Below, in pieces: positions 44,948 to 53,997 of a stretch of DNA of 63,937 bases. This DNA comes from Marinobacterium zhoushanense. GTDB taxonomy: Bacteria > Pseudomonadota > Gammaproteobacteria > Pseudomonadales > Balneatricaceae. The DNA is taken from positions 1 to 63,937 of the forward strand of contig NZ_BMIJ01000011.1 of the NCBI RefSeq assembly GCF_014641945.1. Reading direction: 5' to 3'. The position numbers and the translations under genes are program-made. The notes below the pieces were generated by a model. That model saw only the letters and a list, made by a program, of their open reading frames with translations, was not told where the DNA came from and searched no databases. The stretch's first letter is position 1, and every line of letters begins with the position of its first letter.

Positions 44948-45363
44948 CAGTGCTACTCCTTGGCGCCTTATACCCTTCACTATAACCCGAGCGCTGAAAG
45001 CTGCCTATAGGCCCATTTTTGCCGGATAAACGGGCTGTCCGGTTGATCAAAATATGGCTAAGTGCGAGAATGTCGGGCTCTTTTGGCCTGCTGCACGGGT
45101 AACCCCCGTTCGCCGGCTCATTGTATGTGGCTATATAAGCAGTACCCGGCTTAGGGCTCAGAACAGATAAGACCAAGCGAAGCGATCCTTGCTCAGGTCT
45201 GCTCCGAATCCACCGCTCATTCAGATGGGTATCCGAACTGATCGGATCGTGTCCGTGACGGCGTCACCAACGCTGGGGTTACGGGTGTGGGTTCAGAAGC
45301 ACTTAACTTGAACTGTTTACCACCGGCACACTGGGTTGTCGGTGCTGAGTAGAGGGTAATAAC
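44948..45363. other. Gene-free stretch upstream of ilvI
   Basis: No gene is seen, and no leader peptide rich in Ile/Leu/Val codons is evident, so classical ilv attenuation is unlikely. Just before ilvI, CACCGGCA (45321-45328) and TGTCGGTG (45337-45344) can form a hairpin next to the ribosome-binding site (AGAGGG at 45351-45356). Confidence 0.45.
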
Positions 45364-47085
45364 GTGGAACAACTTTCAGGCGCAGAAATGGTAGTACGCG
45401 CTCTCCGCGACGAGGGCGTTAAGTACATCTACGGATATCCCGGTGGCGCGCTTCTGCATGTGTATGACGCGCTGTTCCAGCAGGAGGATGTCCAGCATAT
45501 TCTCGTGCGCCACGAGCAGGCAGCGACCCATATGGCCGATGCCTACGCGCGTGCGACCGGCAAGGCCGGTGTCGCGCTGGTGACCTCGGGCCCCGGCGCG
45601 ACCAATGCGGTCACCGGTATCGCCACCGCTTTCACTGACTCGATCCCGATGGTGGTGATCACCGGTCAGGTCATGAGTCACCTGATCGGCGAGGACGCCT
45701 TCCAGGAGACCGATATGCTCGGTATCTCCCGTCCGATCGTTAAACACAACTTCAGCGTACAACGCGCCGAAGATATTCCGGCAACGATCAAGAAGGCGTT
45801 CTATATCGCCCAGAGCGGCCGTCCCGGTCCTGTGGTTGTGGATATCCCCAAGGATATGACCACGCCGACCGATCGTTTCCCGTATGAGTATCCGAAGTCG
45901 GTCAAACTGCGCTCCTACAATCCGATCAGCCGCGGTCACAGCGGCCAGATCCGCAAAGCGGTGGATATGCTGCTGCAGGCGCGCCGTCCGGTGATCTACT
46001 CCGGTGGTGGTATCGTCATTGGTGATGCCAGTGCCGAGCTGACCGAACTCGCGCAGCTGCTCAACTTCCCGGTCACCAACACACTGATGGGGCTCGGTGG
46101 TTATCCGGGTACCGACCGTCAGTTCGTCGGTATGCTGGGGATGCACGGCAGCTACGAAGCCAACATGGCGATGCACCATGCCGACCTGATCCTGGCCGTC
46201 GGTGCGCGTTTTGATGACCGCGTCACTAACGCCACCGATAAGTTCTGTCCGACCGCACGAATCATCCATATCGATATCGACCCGGCGTCGATCTCCAAGA
46301 CCATACGCGCTGATGTACCGATCGTCGGACCCTCCAAGGTGGTGCTCGAAGAGATGGTCGGCCTGGTCAAGGAGAGCAGCAAGAAGCCCGATGCACAGGC
46401 GCTTGACAGCTGGTGGAAGCAGATCGACGAGTGGCGTGGCCGCCATGGCGGTCACTATCGCACCGACGACTCCGAGCTGATGAAGCCGCAGCAGGTGATC
46501 GAGATGCTGAGCAAGGTCACCAATGGTGACGCCTATGTCTGTTCCGACGTGGGTCAGCACCAGATGTTTGCGGCGCAGTACTACAAGTTCAACAAGCCGA
46601 ACCGCTGGATCAACTCAGGGGGCCTCGGCACCATGGGCTTCGGTCTGCCGGCGGCGATGGGCGTCAAGATGAACTTCCCGGATGCCGACGTGGCCTGCGT
46701 CACCGGTGAGGGCAGTATTCAGATGAACATTCAGGAGCTGTCCACCTGTAAGCAGTACGATCTGCCGGTGAAGATCCTTTGTCTGAACAACCAGTCGCTG
46801 GGCATGGTGCGTCAATGGCAGGACATGAACTACGAGTCCCGTCACTCGCAGTCCTACATGAAATCGCTGCCGGACTTCGTCAAGCTGGTCGAGGCCTACG
46901 GCCATGTCGGCATGAAGGTCGACAAGTATGCCGATCTTGAGGGTGCCATGCGCGAGGCTTTCGCGTTGAAGGACCGTCTGGTGTTCATGGACATCGCCGT
47001 CGACCCGTTCGAGCATGTTTACCCGATGCAGGTGCCGCGAGGCTCCATGCGTGACATGTGGCTGAGCAAGACGGAGAGGACCTGA
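45364..47085 (+). CDS. ilvI: Acetolactate synthase large subunit
   Basis: A 573-aa thiamine-diphosphate enzyme that makes acetolactate and acetohydroxybutyrate, the first common step of branched-chain amino acid synthesis. The cofactor glutamate is in HEQAATHMADAYARATGKAGV, the FAD segment follows (TNTLMGLGGYPGTDRQFVGMLG), and the ThDP motif is GEGSIQMNIQELSTCKQYDLPVKILCLNN. The start is GTG at 45364 with an upstream AGAGGG. The regulatory subunit gene follows 2 nt after the stop. Confidence 0.96.
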   Translation: MEQLSGAEMVVRALRDEGVKYIYGYPGGALLHVYDALFQQEDVQHILVRHEQAATHMADAYARATGKAGVALVTSGPGATNAVTGIATAFTDSIPMVVITGQVMSHLIGEDAFQETDMLGISRPIVKHNFSVQRAEDIPATIKKAFYIAQSGRPGPVVVDIPKDMTTPTDRFPYEYPKSVKLRSYNPISRGHSGQIRKAVDMLLQARRPVIYSGGGIVIGDASAELTELAQLLNFPVTNTLMGLGGYPGTDRQFVGMLGMHGSYEANMAMHHADLILAVGARFDDRVTNATDKFCPTARIIHIDIDPASISKTIRADVPIVGPSKVVLEEMVGLVKESSKKPDAQALDSWWKQIDEWRGRHGGHYRTDDSELMKPQQVIEMLSKVTNGDAYVCSDVGQHQMFAAQYYKFNKPNRWINSGGLGTMGFGLPAAMGVKMNFPDADVACVTGEGSIQMNIQELSTCKQYDLPVKILCLNNQSLGMVRQWQDMNYESRHSQSYMKSLPDFVKLVEAYGHVGMKVDKYADLEGAMREAFALKDRLVFMDIAVDPFEHVYPMQVPRGSMRDMWLSKTERT

Positions 47086-47087
47086 TC

Positions 47088-47582
47088 ATGCGCCATATCA
47101 TTTCAGTTCTGATGGAAAACGAACCGGGTGCGCTGTCGCGGGTTGTGGGTCTGTTCTCCCAGCGTAACTACAACATCGAGTCGCTGACTGTGGCGCCGAC
47201 CGAAGATTCGACGCTGTCGCGCCTGACCGTGACCACGATCGGCGATGACCGGGTGGTGGAGCAGATCACCAAGCAGCTGAACAAGCTGATCGATGTGGTC
47301 AAGGTGGTCGATCTGACCGAGGGTGATCATATCGAGCGTGAGCTGATGATGATCAAGCTCAAGGCCAACGGTCAGATGCGGGCGGAGATTAAGCGTACCT
47401 GCGATATCTTCCGCGGCCAGATCATCGATGTGACGCCGAACACCTATACCGTACAGTTGATCGGTGCATCCGATAAGCTGGATGCGTTTATCGCCTCGCT
47501 GGGCAATACCACCAGCATCATGGAGGTGGTGCGCTCCGGTGTTTCCGGTATTGCGCGCGGTGAGAAGGTGCTTAGCCTGTAA
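47088..47582 (+). CDS. ilvH: Acetolactate synthase small (regulatory) subunit
   Basis: A 164-aa regulatory subunit. An ACT domain at the N-terminus (ISVLMENEPGALSRVVGLFSQRNYNIESLTV) senses valine, and the C-terminal ALS_ss domain follows. It binds the IlvI catalytic subunit. The ATG at 47088 has GGAGAGG upstream and lies 2 nt after the ilvI stop. A terminator follows. Confidence 0.96.
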   Translation: MRHIISVLMENEPGALSRVVGLFSQRNYNIESLTVAPTEDSTLSRLTVTTIGDDRVVEQITKQLNKLIDVVKVVDLTEGDHIERELMMIKLKANGQMRAEIKRTCDIFRGQIIDVTPNTYTVQLIGASDKLDAFIASLGNTTSIMEVVRSGVSGIARGEKVLSL

Positions 47583-47606
47583 TCGCCGGTATGCGCAGTG
47601 TGAATC

Positions 47607-47630
47607 AAGCCGCCTTAGGGCGGCTTTTTT
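47607..47630 (+). terminator. Rho-independent terminator of ilvIH
   Basis: AAGCCGCC and GGCGGCTT form a perfect 8-bp stem around TTAG, followed by T residues. It lies 24 nt after the ilvH stop. Confidence 0.9.
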
Positions 47631-47750
47631 ATTTTCCGACCGGCGGAAATCTCATCTATGACGGCTCTGGACGTCCGTGGTGGGAACCTGCGCCCAAGGT
47701 TTGCAGTCTAGTAAACGTAGAGCAACTGAAGCGGAGTCGATAAGGTGTAT

Positions 47751-47963
47751 ATGCGGTTAGCACTCGCTATTCTTGCCTGTCTGTTGACGATCTGGGCGGT
47801 GCGGACCTTTGCCGCCCCTGCGCCTTGGTATCTCTGGGAGAGTCGCATCGACCAGTATCGCATCTGTTTGCAGTACCCGCCGGGCGAAGGTTGGGTCAAG
47901 GCCGGCGGCCCTTTTTCTGACGCCGGTTGTCGTCTGCCTTATGGCAAGCAACCTTCAAGGTAG
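47751..47963 (+). CDS. Small secreted protein, unknown
   Basis: A 70-aa protein with a signal peptide (MRLALAILACLLTIWAVRTFA) and a short mature part APAPWYLWESRIDQYRICLQ then SPGEGW-like YPPGEGW and GPFSDAGCRLPYG, with two cysteines that could form a disulfide. Similar small APWY...GPF.D..C proteins seem to occur in other gammaproteobacteria, with no known role. GTG at 47745 is an alternative start. Its 3' end overlaps the convergent ilvY gene by 9 bases. Confidence 0.6.
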   Translation: MRLALAILACLLTIWAVRTFAAPAPWYLWESRIDQYRICLQYPPGEGWVKAGGPFSDAGCRLPYGKQPSR

Positions 47964-48830
47964 GGACCAGAAGGCGTTGATCAGTGGGCTGCGCAGTTTC
48001 TTCTCCAGCGCGAACAGGCCTATCTCATAGGGCTCCAGCTCCGGCTTGACCTCCAGAATCCGCACTTTGTCGGCCAGTGGGCTGTTATCGAGCACGATGC
48101 GCGGCACGACGCCAATACCGAAGCCCAGGCTGACCATGCTGACGATCGCCTCGTTACCTGCTACCTGGGCATAGATGCGGGGCTTGATCCCGCGTTCGCT
48201 GAACCACTGATTGACCCGGTTTCGCGCCACGCCACTTTCCGACAGAATCAGCGGAATTTCCTGCCACTGCTGGCGGCTGAACGGCAGGCTGTGCGGAATC
48301 TGCTCCTGCGGCTCGAGCGGGGCGATAAACAGCAGCGGAGTGATACCGATGGAACGGAAGGCCAGACCCTTGTTTAACGTGTCCGGGCGTGCCGCGATGG
48401 AGATCTCCTCGCTGCCGGAGAGAACATGACCGATGGCGTGCTCCGGATCTCCAGTGTGCAGTTTGATCTCGACACGGGGGTAGCGGCGACGAAACTTGCG
48501 CAGTATCTGGTAAAGAAAGCTGTAACTGGCGGTGACCGAACAGTACACGCTGATTTCGCCGTGCAGCTCCTTGGCATCCTCGAGCAGCGAGTTACGGATC
48601 AGGTCCCACTGGGTCAGTGTGTCGCGGGCGTAGGCCTGGAAGCGCTCACCCTCCCGGGTTAACTCGACGCTACGGTTATCGCGCTCGAACAGTTCGACCC
48701 CAAGCTCCTCCTCCAGCAGCTTGATCGAGCGGCTCAGGGTGGATGGGCTGACATGGCAGCTTTCGGCGGCACGGCCGAAGTGCAGGCTGTCGGCCAGGGC
48801 GAGAAACAGGCGTAAAGGCTTGGTATCCAT
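47955..48830 (-). CDS. ilvY: LysR-type activator IlvY
   Basis: A 291-aa LysR regulator with the N-terminal wHTH LRLFLALADSLHFGRAAESCHVSPSTLSRSIKLLEEELG, which matches IlvY. In E. coli IlvY activates the divergent ilvC gene when acetolactate or acetohydroxybutyrate is bound; the same divergent arrangement is present here, so the assignment is firm. Confidence 0.93.
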   Translation of the reverse strand: MDTKPLRLFLALADSLHFGRAAESCHVSPSTLSRSIKLLEEELGVELFERDNRSVELTREGERFQAYARDTLTQWDLIRNSLLEDAKELHGEISVYCSVTASYSFLYQILRKFRRRYPRVEIKLHTGDPEHAIGHVLSGSEEISIAARPDTLNKGLAFRSIGITPLLFIAPLEPQEQIPHSLPFSRQQWQEIPLILSESGVARNRVNQWFSERGIKPRIYAQVAGNEAIVSMVSLGFGIGVVPRIVLDNSPLADKVRILEVKPELEPYEIGLFALEKKLRSPLINAFWSLP

Positions 48831-48856
48831 AATGTTTTAAATATTAGCACACTGCG

Positions 48857-48880
48857 TTGCATATATATCATTTTACGCAA
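48857..48880. promoter_or_regulatory. Candidate IlvY operator between ilvY and ilvC
   Basis: TTGC (48857-48860) and GCAA (48877-48880), within the longer GCGTTGCAT and ACGCAATGC elements, flank an AT-rich centre in the divergent intergenic region. The TTGC-N16-GCAA form resembles the IlvY operators described for ilvYC, but the exact sites are not proven. Confidence 0.5.
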
Positions 48881-48973
48881 TGCTTCGGATAGCCTAAGGT
48901 TCACCCATCGCACGCTAGGGCGTGCGCGTCACCTATTCCATGAACGCTGTTGAGATCCAAGCGGAGAGCTCAA

Positions 48974-49990
48974 ATGCAAGTTTATTACGATAAAGATTGC
49001 GACCTGTCGATCATCCAGGGCAAGAAAGTTTCCATCATCGGTTACGGCTCACAGGGTCACGCCCATGCCTGCAACCTGAAGGACTCCGGCGTTGACGTTA
49101 CCGTCGGTCTGCGTGCAGGTTCTTCTACCCGCGCCAAGGCTGAAGCACACGGCCTGAAAGTGGCTGACGTGGCTGATGCTGTTGCCTCTGCCGACCTGGT
49201 TATGATCCTGACTCCGGACGAGTTCCAGGGCAAGCTGTACAAGGACGAGATCGAGCCGAACATCAAGCAGGGCGCTACCCTGGCGTTTGCTCACGGTTTC
49301 TCCATCCACTACAACCAGGTCGTGCCGCGCAAGGATCTGGACGTCATCATGATCGCACCGAAGGCGCCGGGTCACACTGTACGCTCCGAGTTCGTCAAGG
49401 GCGGCGGTATCCCTGACCTGATCGCGATCTTCCAGGACGCGTCCGGCAACGCCAAAAATGTTGCACTGTCCTACGCTTCCGGCGTGGGTGGCGGTCGTAC
49501 CGGTATCATCGAAACTACCTTCAAGGATGAGACCGAAACCGACCTGTTCGGTGAGCAGGCTGTTCTGTGTGGTGGCTGTGTCGAGCTGGTTAAAGCCGGT
49601 TTCGAGACTCTGGTCGAAGCGGGTTACGCGCCGGAGATGGCTTACTTCGAGTGTCTGCACGAGCTGAAACTGATCGTCGACCTGATGTACGAAGGCGGTA
49701 TCGCCAACATGAACTACTCCATCTCCAACAACGCGGAGTATGGTGAGTACGTGACCGGTCCGGAAGTGATCAACGACGAATCCCGTGCCGCTATGCGCAA
49801 CGCACTGAAGCGTATCCAGAATGGTGAATATGCCAAGATGTTCATCAGTGAAGGCGCTACCAACTACCCGTCCATGACGGCCTACCGTCGCAACAATGCG
49901 GCGCACGGTATCGAGCAGGTTGGTGAGAAACTGCGTGCGATGATGCCGTGGATCTCTGCTAACAAGCTGGTCGACAAAGAGAAGAACTGA
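48974..49990 (+). CDS. ilvC: Ketol-acid reductoisomerase
   Basis: A 338-aa class I (short) KARI that isomerises and reduces acetolactate to dihydroxyisovalerate with NADPH. It has VSIIGYGSQGHAHACNLKDSG for cofactor binding, with R and S residues after it (GLRAGSSTR) that indicate NADPH, and the metal/substrate motif DETETDLFGEQAVLCGG plus ECLHELKLIVDLM. The ATG at 48974 fits. A terminator follows. It is divergent from ilvY. Confidence 0.97.
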   Translation: MQVYYDKDCDLSIIQGKKVSIIGYGSQGHAHACNLKDSGVDVTVGLRAGSSTRAKAEAHGLKVADVADAVASADLVMILTPDEFQGKLYKDEIEPNIKQGATLAFAHGFSIHYNQVVPRKDLDVIMIAPKAPGHTVRSEFVKGGGIPDLIAIFQDASGNAKNVALSYASGVGGGRTGIIETTFKDETETDLFGEQAVLCGGCVELVKAGFETLVEAGYAPEMAYFECLHELKLIVDLMYEGGIANMNYSISNNAEYGEYVTGPEVINDESRAAMRNALKRIQNGEYAKMFISEGATNYPSMTAYRRNNAAHGIEQVGEKLRAMMPWISANKLVDKEKN

Positions 49991-50008
49991 TCTTTCGATC
50001 AAGCAAAG

Positions 50009-50033
50009 AAACCCGGCCTCGGCCGGGTTTTTT
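50009..50033 (+). terminator. Rho-independent terminator of ilvC
   Basis: AAACCCGGCC pairs with GGCCGGGTTT across a very short loop, followed by T residues. It begins 19 nt after the ilvC stop. Confidence 0.88.
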
Positions 50034-50164
50034 ATTGCTACAGGATCTACGCTATCTGGCGGGCGCAGGGCAGCGCAGGAGCCTGGGTGGCCCTGGAACG
50101 GCGCTGAGCTTGCCACGCTGATCATAATTCTTTCATTTGACTGGCTGGTCAAACTGTCACACTG

Positions 50165-50183
50165 TTTTGTGCAGTGCACAAAA
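50165..50183. promoter_or_regulatory. Palindrome upstream of patatin gene
   Basis: TTTTGTGC and GCACAAAA form a perfect 8-bp inverted repeat around AGT, 13 nt before the GTG start of the patatin gene. It could be an operator or a translation-control hairpin. The binding protein is unknown. Confidence 0.5.
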
Positions 50184-50196
50184 TCGGAGGTGTACC

Positions 50197-51186
50197 GTGA
50201 CCAATCGGATCGTGATCAATCTGGCCCTGCAGGGCGGTGGGGCTCATGGAGCCTTTACCTGGGGGGTGCTGGACCGCTTGCTGGAGGAGCCCTGGTTCGC
50301 CATTGAGGGGGTCAGTGGCACCAGCGCCGGTGCCATGAACGCGCTGATGCTGGCCGAGGGCTGGCGCAAGGGTGGGCCTGTCGGTGCGAAAGAGCAACTG
50401 GCAGCGTTCTGGACCCAATTGATGCTGCCGGAGGAGGTTGCATCGACGGGGCTGGCTGGCTCGGTAGGACTGCTATGGCAGAATCTGAGCACGCATCTAT
50501 CCCCTTATGATCTAAATCCCTTCGATATCAATCCGTTGCGCGACACGCTGGAGCAGCAGGTCGACTTCGAAGCGCTGAATCGTGACTGCCCGTTCAAGCT
50601 CTTTATCGCCGCGACCGAGATCGAAACCGGTCGCTTGCGACTGTTCCGTGAACCTGAGCTGCGTGTAGAGCATCTGCTGGCCTCGGCCTGTCTGCCGAAC
50701 TTGCATCAGGCGGTTGAGGTGGATGGTCGCTATTACTGGGATGGTGGTTTTGCCGGTAACCCTGTGCTCTATCCGCTGGTGATGGAGGGGAGGCAGCGGG
50801 ACCTGCTGATGGTGCTATTGCAGCCTCTTGAGCGTACCGGCGTGCCGACCACGACCCAGGCGATTGCCGATCGCGTGGCTGAGCTGGGTTTTCTGACCAC
50901 CTTCATGCGCGAGATGCGCGCGATCGTACTGATGCAGAACAAGATGCGCCGGCGCCCCTGGCTGCTGGGGTCGCTGGCGCGTCGCTTCCGCCATCTGCGC
51001 TTCCACCTGATCGGGCCGGATGAGACGCTGGCCGCGTTGCATCGTTCTACCAAGCTGGACACCAGTAAGACTTTCCTCAATCAGTTGCGTGAACGCGGAC
51101 GGGAGCGTGCCGAGCGTTTCATCGGCCTGCACCGTGCCAAGCTCGGCGTGCGTACCAGTTGTGTACTGCAACGCTATTTCCTGTGA
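50197..51186 (+). CDS. Patatin-like phospholipase family protein
   Basis: A 329-aa serine hydrolase. The oxyanion loop is LALQGGGAHGAFTWGVLD, the nucleophile elbow GVSGTSAGAMNA (G-T-S-A-G), and the catalytic aspartate DGGFAGNPV (DGG). The substrate may be a phospholipid or a storage polyester, but cannot be named. The GTG at 50197 is preferred, with GGAGGTG upstream; the frame has an earlier ATG at 50137. Located just upstream of pssA, so perhaps phospholipid-related. Confidence 0.9.
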   Translation: MTNRIVINLALQGGGAHGAFTWGVLDRLLEEPWFAIEGVSGTSAGAMNALMLAEGWRKGGPVGAKEQLAAFWTQLMLPEEVASTGLAGSVGLLWQNLSTHLSPYDLNPFDINPLRDTLEQQVDFEALNRDCPFKLFIAATEIETGRLRLFREPELRVEHLLASACLPNLHQAVEVDGRYYWDGGFAGNPVLYPLVMEGRQRDLLMVLLQPLERTGVPTTTQAIADRVAELGFLTTFMREMRAIVLMQNKMRRRPWLLGSLARRFRHLRFHLIGPDETLAALHRSTKLDTSKTFLNQLRERGRERAERFIGLHRAKLGVRTSCVLQRYFL

Positions 51187-51260
51187 CGGAGCGGGTGGGC
51201 GTCGGCGCGGGCGTAGCGTAGAATATCGGCGACTTACCGCCTATGGAGAGACAGACCGAT

Positions 51261-52022
51261 ATGACTGATCAGAGTGATCCGCAGCATCAGGATAGTGAAA
51301 AGGCGTCGGACCAGGAGACGCGTCGGCCACGCGGTATCTACCTGTTGCCCAACCTGTTCACCACGGGCGCGCTGTTCGCGGGTTTTTATGCGGTGATCGC
51401 GGGTATGAGCGGACGCTTCGAAGCGGCTGCGGTGGCGATCTTCCTGGCCATGATTTTTGACGGTTTGGATGGGCGTGTTGCACGTATGACCAACACCCAG
51501 AGCAAGTTCGGTGCGGAGTTCGATTCCCTGTCCGATATGGTCTCTTTCGGTGTGGCGCCGGCATTGGTCTCTTTTACCTGGGTGCTGGAGGATATCGGCA
51601 AGCTCGGCTGGCTGGCCGCATTTATCTATTGTGCTGGCGGTGCTTTGCGCCTGGCGCGATTCAACACGCAGATAGGCTCTCTCGATAAACGCTATTTCAT
51701 GGGCTTGCCGAGCCCGGCAGCGGCGGCCGCTGTGGCAGGACTGATCTGGTTCTGCAGCTCCAACGAGATCGATCCGAGCGGGTTTGCCTATCCGTTCGCG
51801 GCATATGTGGTGCTGGCCGGCGTGCTGATGGTCAGTAATGTGCTGTACTACAGTTTCAAGGATGTGGATTTCAAGGGGAGGATCCAGTTCCTCAAGCTGG
51901 CGTTGATCGTGCTTGTGGTCGCAATAATCGCGACCAATCCCGCGCTCTTCCTGTGGCTGCTGTTTCTGGCCTACGCGCTCTCCGGGCCGCTATTGTGGCT
52001 ATGGCGGCGGCGCCCTCACTGA
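51261..52022 (+). CDS. pssA: CDP-diacylglycerol-serine O-phosphatidyltransferase
   Basis: A 253-aa membrane CDP-alcohol phosphotransferase that makes phosphatidylserine. The catalytic signature D-G-x2-A-R-x8-G-x3-D-x3-D is seen in DGRVARMTNTQSKFGAEFDSLSD. Around eight hydrophobic segments follow RGIYLLPNLFTTGALFAGF. The ATG at 51261 has GGAGAG upstream; an earlier ATG at 51243 has none. A perfect stem-loop follows the stop. Confidence 0.93.
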   Translation: MTDQSDPQHQDSEKASDQETRRPRGIYLLPNLFTTGALFAGFYAVIAGMSGRFEAAAVAIFLAMIFDGLDGRVARMTNTQSKFGAEFDSLSDMVSFGVAPALVSFTWVLEDIGKLGWLAAFIYCAGGALRLARFNTQIGSLDKRYFMGLPSPAAAAAVAGLIWFCSSNEIDPSGFAYPFAAYVVLAGVLMVSNVLYYSFKDVDFKGRIQFLKLALIVLVVAIIATNPALFLWLLFLAYALSGPLLWLWRRRPH

Positions 52023-52041
52023 GGGGATGGGTGGATCGAAG

Positions 52042-52067
52042 ACAGGGGGCGCTACGGCGCCCCCTGT
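52042..52067 (+). terminator. Stem-loop after pssA
   Basis: ACAGGGGGCGC and GCGCCCCCTGT form a perfect 11-bp stem with a 4-nt loop, 20 nt after the stop. Only a weak T-rich tail follows, so its efficiency is uncertain. Confidence 0.7.
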
Positions 52068-52211
52068 TGCGTTTGTACCATCCGGAGCTGAAGAAAACTC
52101 CTGCCGTCGGTGTAAGTTTTCGACGCTTCAGTCGACTCAACTACGCAACACCTTTAACGGAACGCCTTCGCAAATGCGGGTCCAATGGATAGAAGCCCAG
52201 GAGAATTCAGC

Positions 52212-53216
52212 ATGTTGATCAAGCAAGCGCCCGATATTGCATCCAGTGAGATTACGCCGGAGTCGGTATATCGACAGCGCCGGCAATTCATAAAAGCGTT
52301 GCTGGCCGGCGGTGCTCTGATGGCAGCGCGGCCAGCACTGGCGCTTGACCGTTACTCGTTGGGGAGGGATGAGAAACGCTACCCCGGTCCCGGCTGGCTG
52401 CAGTCGCAATTGCGTGCGGCCAAAGTCGGCGCGCCCATAGCGGGCGAGTCGTTAACCCCTTATGGCCACGTCATCGGTCACAACAACTTCTATGAGTTCG
52501 GCCTGGGTAAAGAGGACCCGAAAGCGAAGGCGCAGGGGCTCAATACCGATCCATGGAAGGTGGAGATCAGCGGTGAAGTGGCCAAGCCAGGCACCTATAC
52601 CCTTGAAGACCTGTTGAAACCTCATGCACTGGAGGAGAGGGTCTACCGCCTGCGCTGCGTAGAGGCCTGGTCAATGGTGATCCCCTGGATCGGTTTTTCC
52701 TTGGCCGATCTGATCAAACGCTTTGAACCCACCGGGAATGCCAAGTATGTGGAGTTCACCACTCTGCATGATCCATCCCAGATGCCGGGTCAGCGCAGCT
52801 TCTTCAGTACCCTCGACTGGCCCTATGTGGAGGGGCTGCGAATGGATGAGGCGATGCATCCGCTGACAATTCTTGCGGTGGGGGTCTATGGTGACGCGCT
52901 GCCGCCACAAAATGGCGCCCCGTTGCGTCTGGTGGTGCCGTGGAAATACGGCTTTAAAAGTATTAAGTCGATCGTGCGAATCCGCTTTACCGAGCAGATG
53001 CCAGAGGTTACCTGGAACCAGACCGCGCCCCGCGAATATGGCTTCTATGCCAATGTGAACCCGGAGGTGGACCACCCGCGCTGGAGTCAGGCCACCGAAC
53101 GCCGTCTGCCATCGTCGCTGTTCAGTCCCAATATCATCGATACCCGCAAGTTCAACGGCTACGCTGACCAGGTGGCGCATCTGTACAGCGGGATGGATCT
53201 GCGCAAATGGTTCTGA
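52212..53216 (+). CDS. msrP: Protein-methionine-sulfoxide reductase catalytic subunit MsrP
   Basis: A 334-aa periplasmic molybdenum (Mo-MPT) enzyme that repairs oxidised methionines in envelope proteins. Twin-arginine signal RQRRQFIKALLAGG (RR at residues 23-24), Mo-ligand cysteine C149 in RLRCVEAWSMVIPW, and the sulfite oxidase-like fold are visible. AGGAG precedes the ATG at 52212. It overlaps msrQ by 10 bases, so they are translationally coupled. Confidence 0.95.
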   Translation: MLIKQAPDIASSEITPESVYRQRRQFIKALLAGGALMAARPALALDRYSLGRDEKRYPGPGWLQSQLRAAKVGAPIAGESLTPYGHVIGHNNFYEFGLGKEDPKAKAQGLNTDPWKVEISGEVAKPGTYTLEDLLKPHALEERVYRLRCVEAWSMVIPWIGFSLADLIKRFEPTGNAKYVEFTTLHDPSQMPGQRSFFSTLDWPYVEGLRMDEAMHPLTILAVGVYGDALPPQNGAPLRLVVPWKYGFKSIKSIVRIRFTEQMPEVTWNQTAPREYGFYANVNPEVDHPRWSQATERRLPSSLFSPNIIDTRKFNGYADQVAHLYSGMDLRKWF

Positions 53217-53842
53217 GTATCGCGGAAATTCATCGCTCGAAGGGAGGTCGCCGGGCGTTCTGGTGGTTGCTGTTTCTGTTGCCGCTTTTGCCTTTGGTAT
53301 GGATCGTCCACAAAGCGGTCAGCCAGGATCTGGGCGCGGATCCTGCGCAGACCATCGTGACCTTCCTGGGTCTTTGGACGCTGAGGTATCTGCTGATTAC
53401 GCTCTCCGTCACCCCCTGTCGGCGCCTGTTCGGCTGGCTTTGGATGCAGCGCTATCGCAGGATGTACGGCCTCTATACGCTGTTTTACGCCAGTCTGCAC
53501 CTACTTGCCTTTGCGACCTTTATTCTCGGCTGGCGACCCGAGCTTATTGCGCGTGAACTATCGGAACGCCCCTATATCATCGTTGGCTTTATTGCCTGGT
53601 CGGGGCTGGTCGCGCTCGGTATTACCTCGACACGCGGCTGGGTAAAGCGTCTTGGGCGGCATTGGCAGCAACTGCACTATCTGGTCTATCCGATCTCGAT
53701 TCTGGCGATGATCCACTTTGCCTGGCTGATCCGTGCCGGTTACGGGCAGGTAATGTTCTATGCGCTAATTCTGCTTGTGCTGCTGGGTTACCGGGTGGGG
53801 TATAGAGTCAAACGCCGGCAGCGGGTCCTACAACAGCACTGA
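53207..53842 (+). CDS. msrQ: MsrPQ heme-binding membrane subunit MsrQ
   Basis: A 211-aa inner-membrane b-type cytochrome with about six transmembrane segments that passes quinol electrons to MsrP. Ferric-reductase-like core with likely heme histidines in FYASLHLLAF, QQLHYLVYP and MIHFAW. It overlaps msrP by 10 bases. Confidence 0.94.
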   Translation: MVLSIAEIHRSKGGRRAFWWLLFLLPLLPLVWIVHKAVSQDLGADPAQTIVTFLGLWTLRYLLITLSVTPCRRLFGWLWMQRYRRMYGLYTLFYASLHLLAFATFILGWRPELIARELSERPYIIVGFIAWSGLVALGITSTRGWVKRLGRHWQQLHYLVYPISILAMIHFAWLIRAGYGQVMFYALILLVLLGYRVGYRVKRRQRVLQQH

Positions 53843-53997
53843 TTTTTTGACAGAAAGCCGACAAACCCGCTTGCGTCTGTCGATGTGCGCTTTATATCAA
53901 TCCATTAATTTCAATCACTTGGGTGTCAGGACGTGGCTGAGTGATTGGCACTCTACCTGCAGTATCCCCTTACGGATGGGTCAGATCTGGAGGGGAT

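Noticed and set aside
45376..46560. A 394-aa minus-strand open frame opposite ilvI
   Set aside because: Antisense shadow of the acetolactate synthase gene, no family match.
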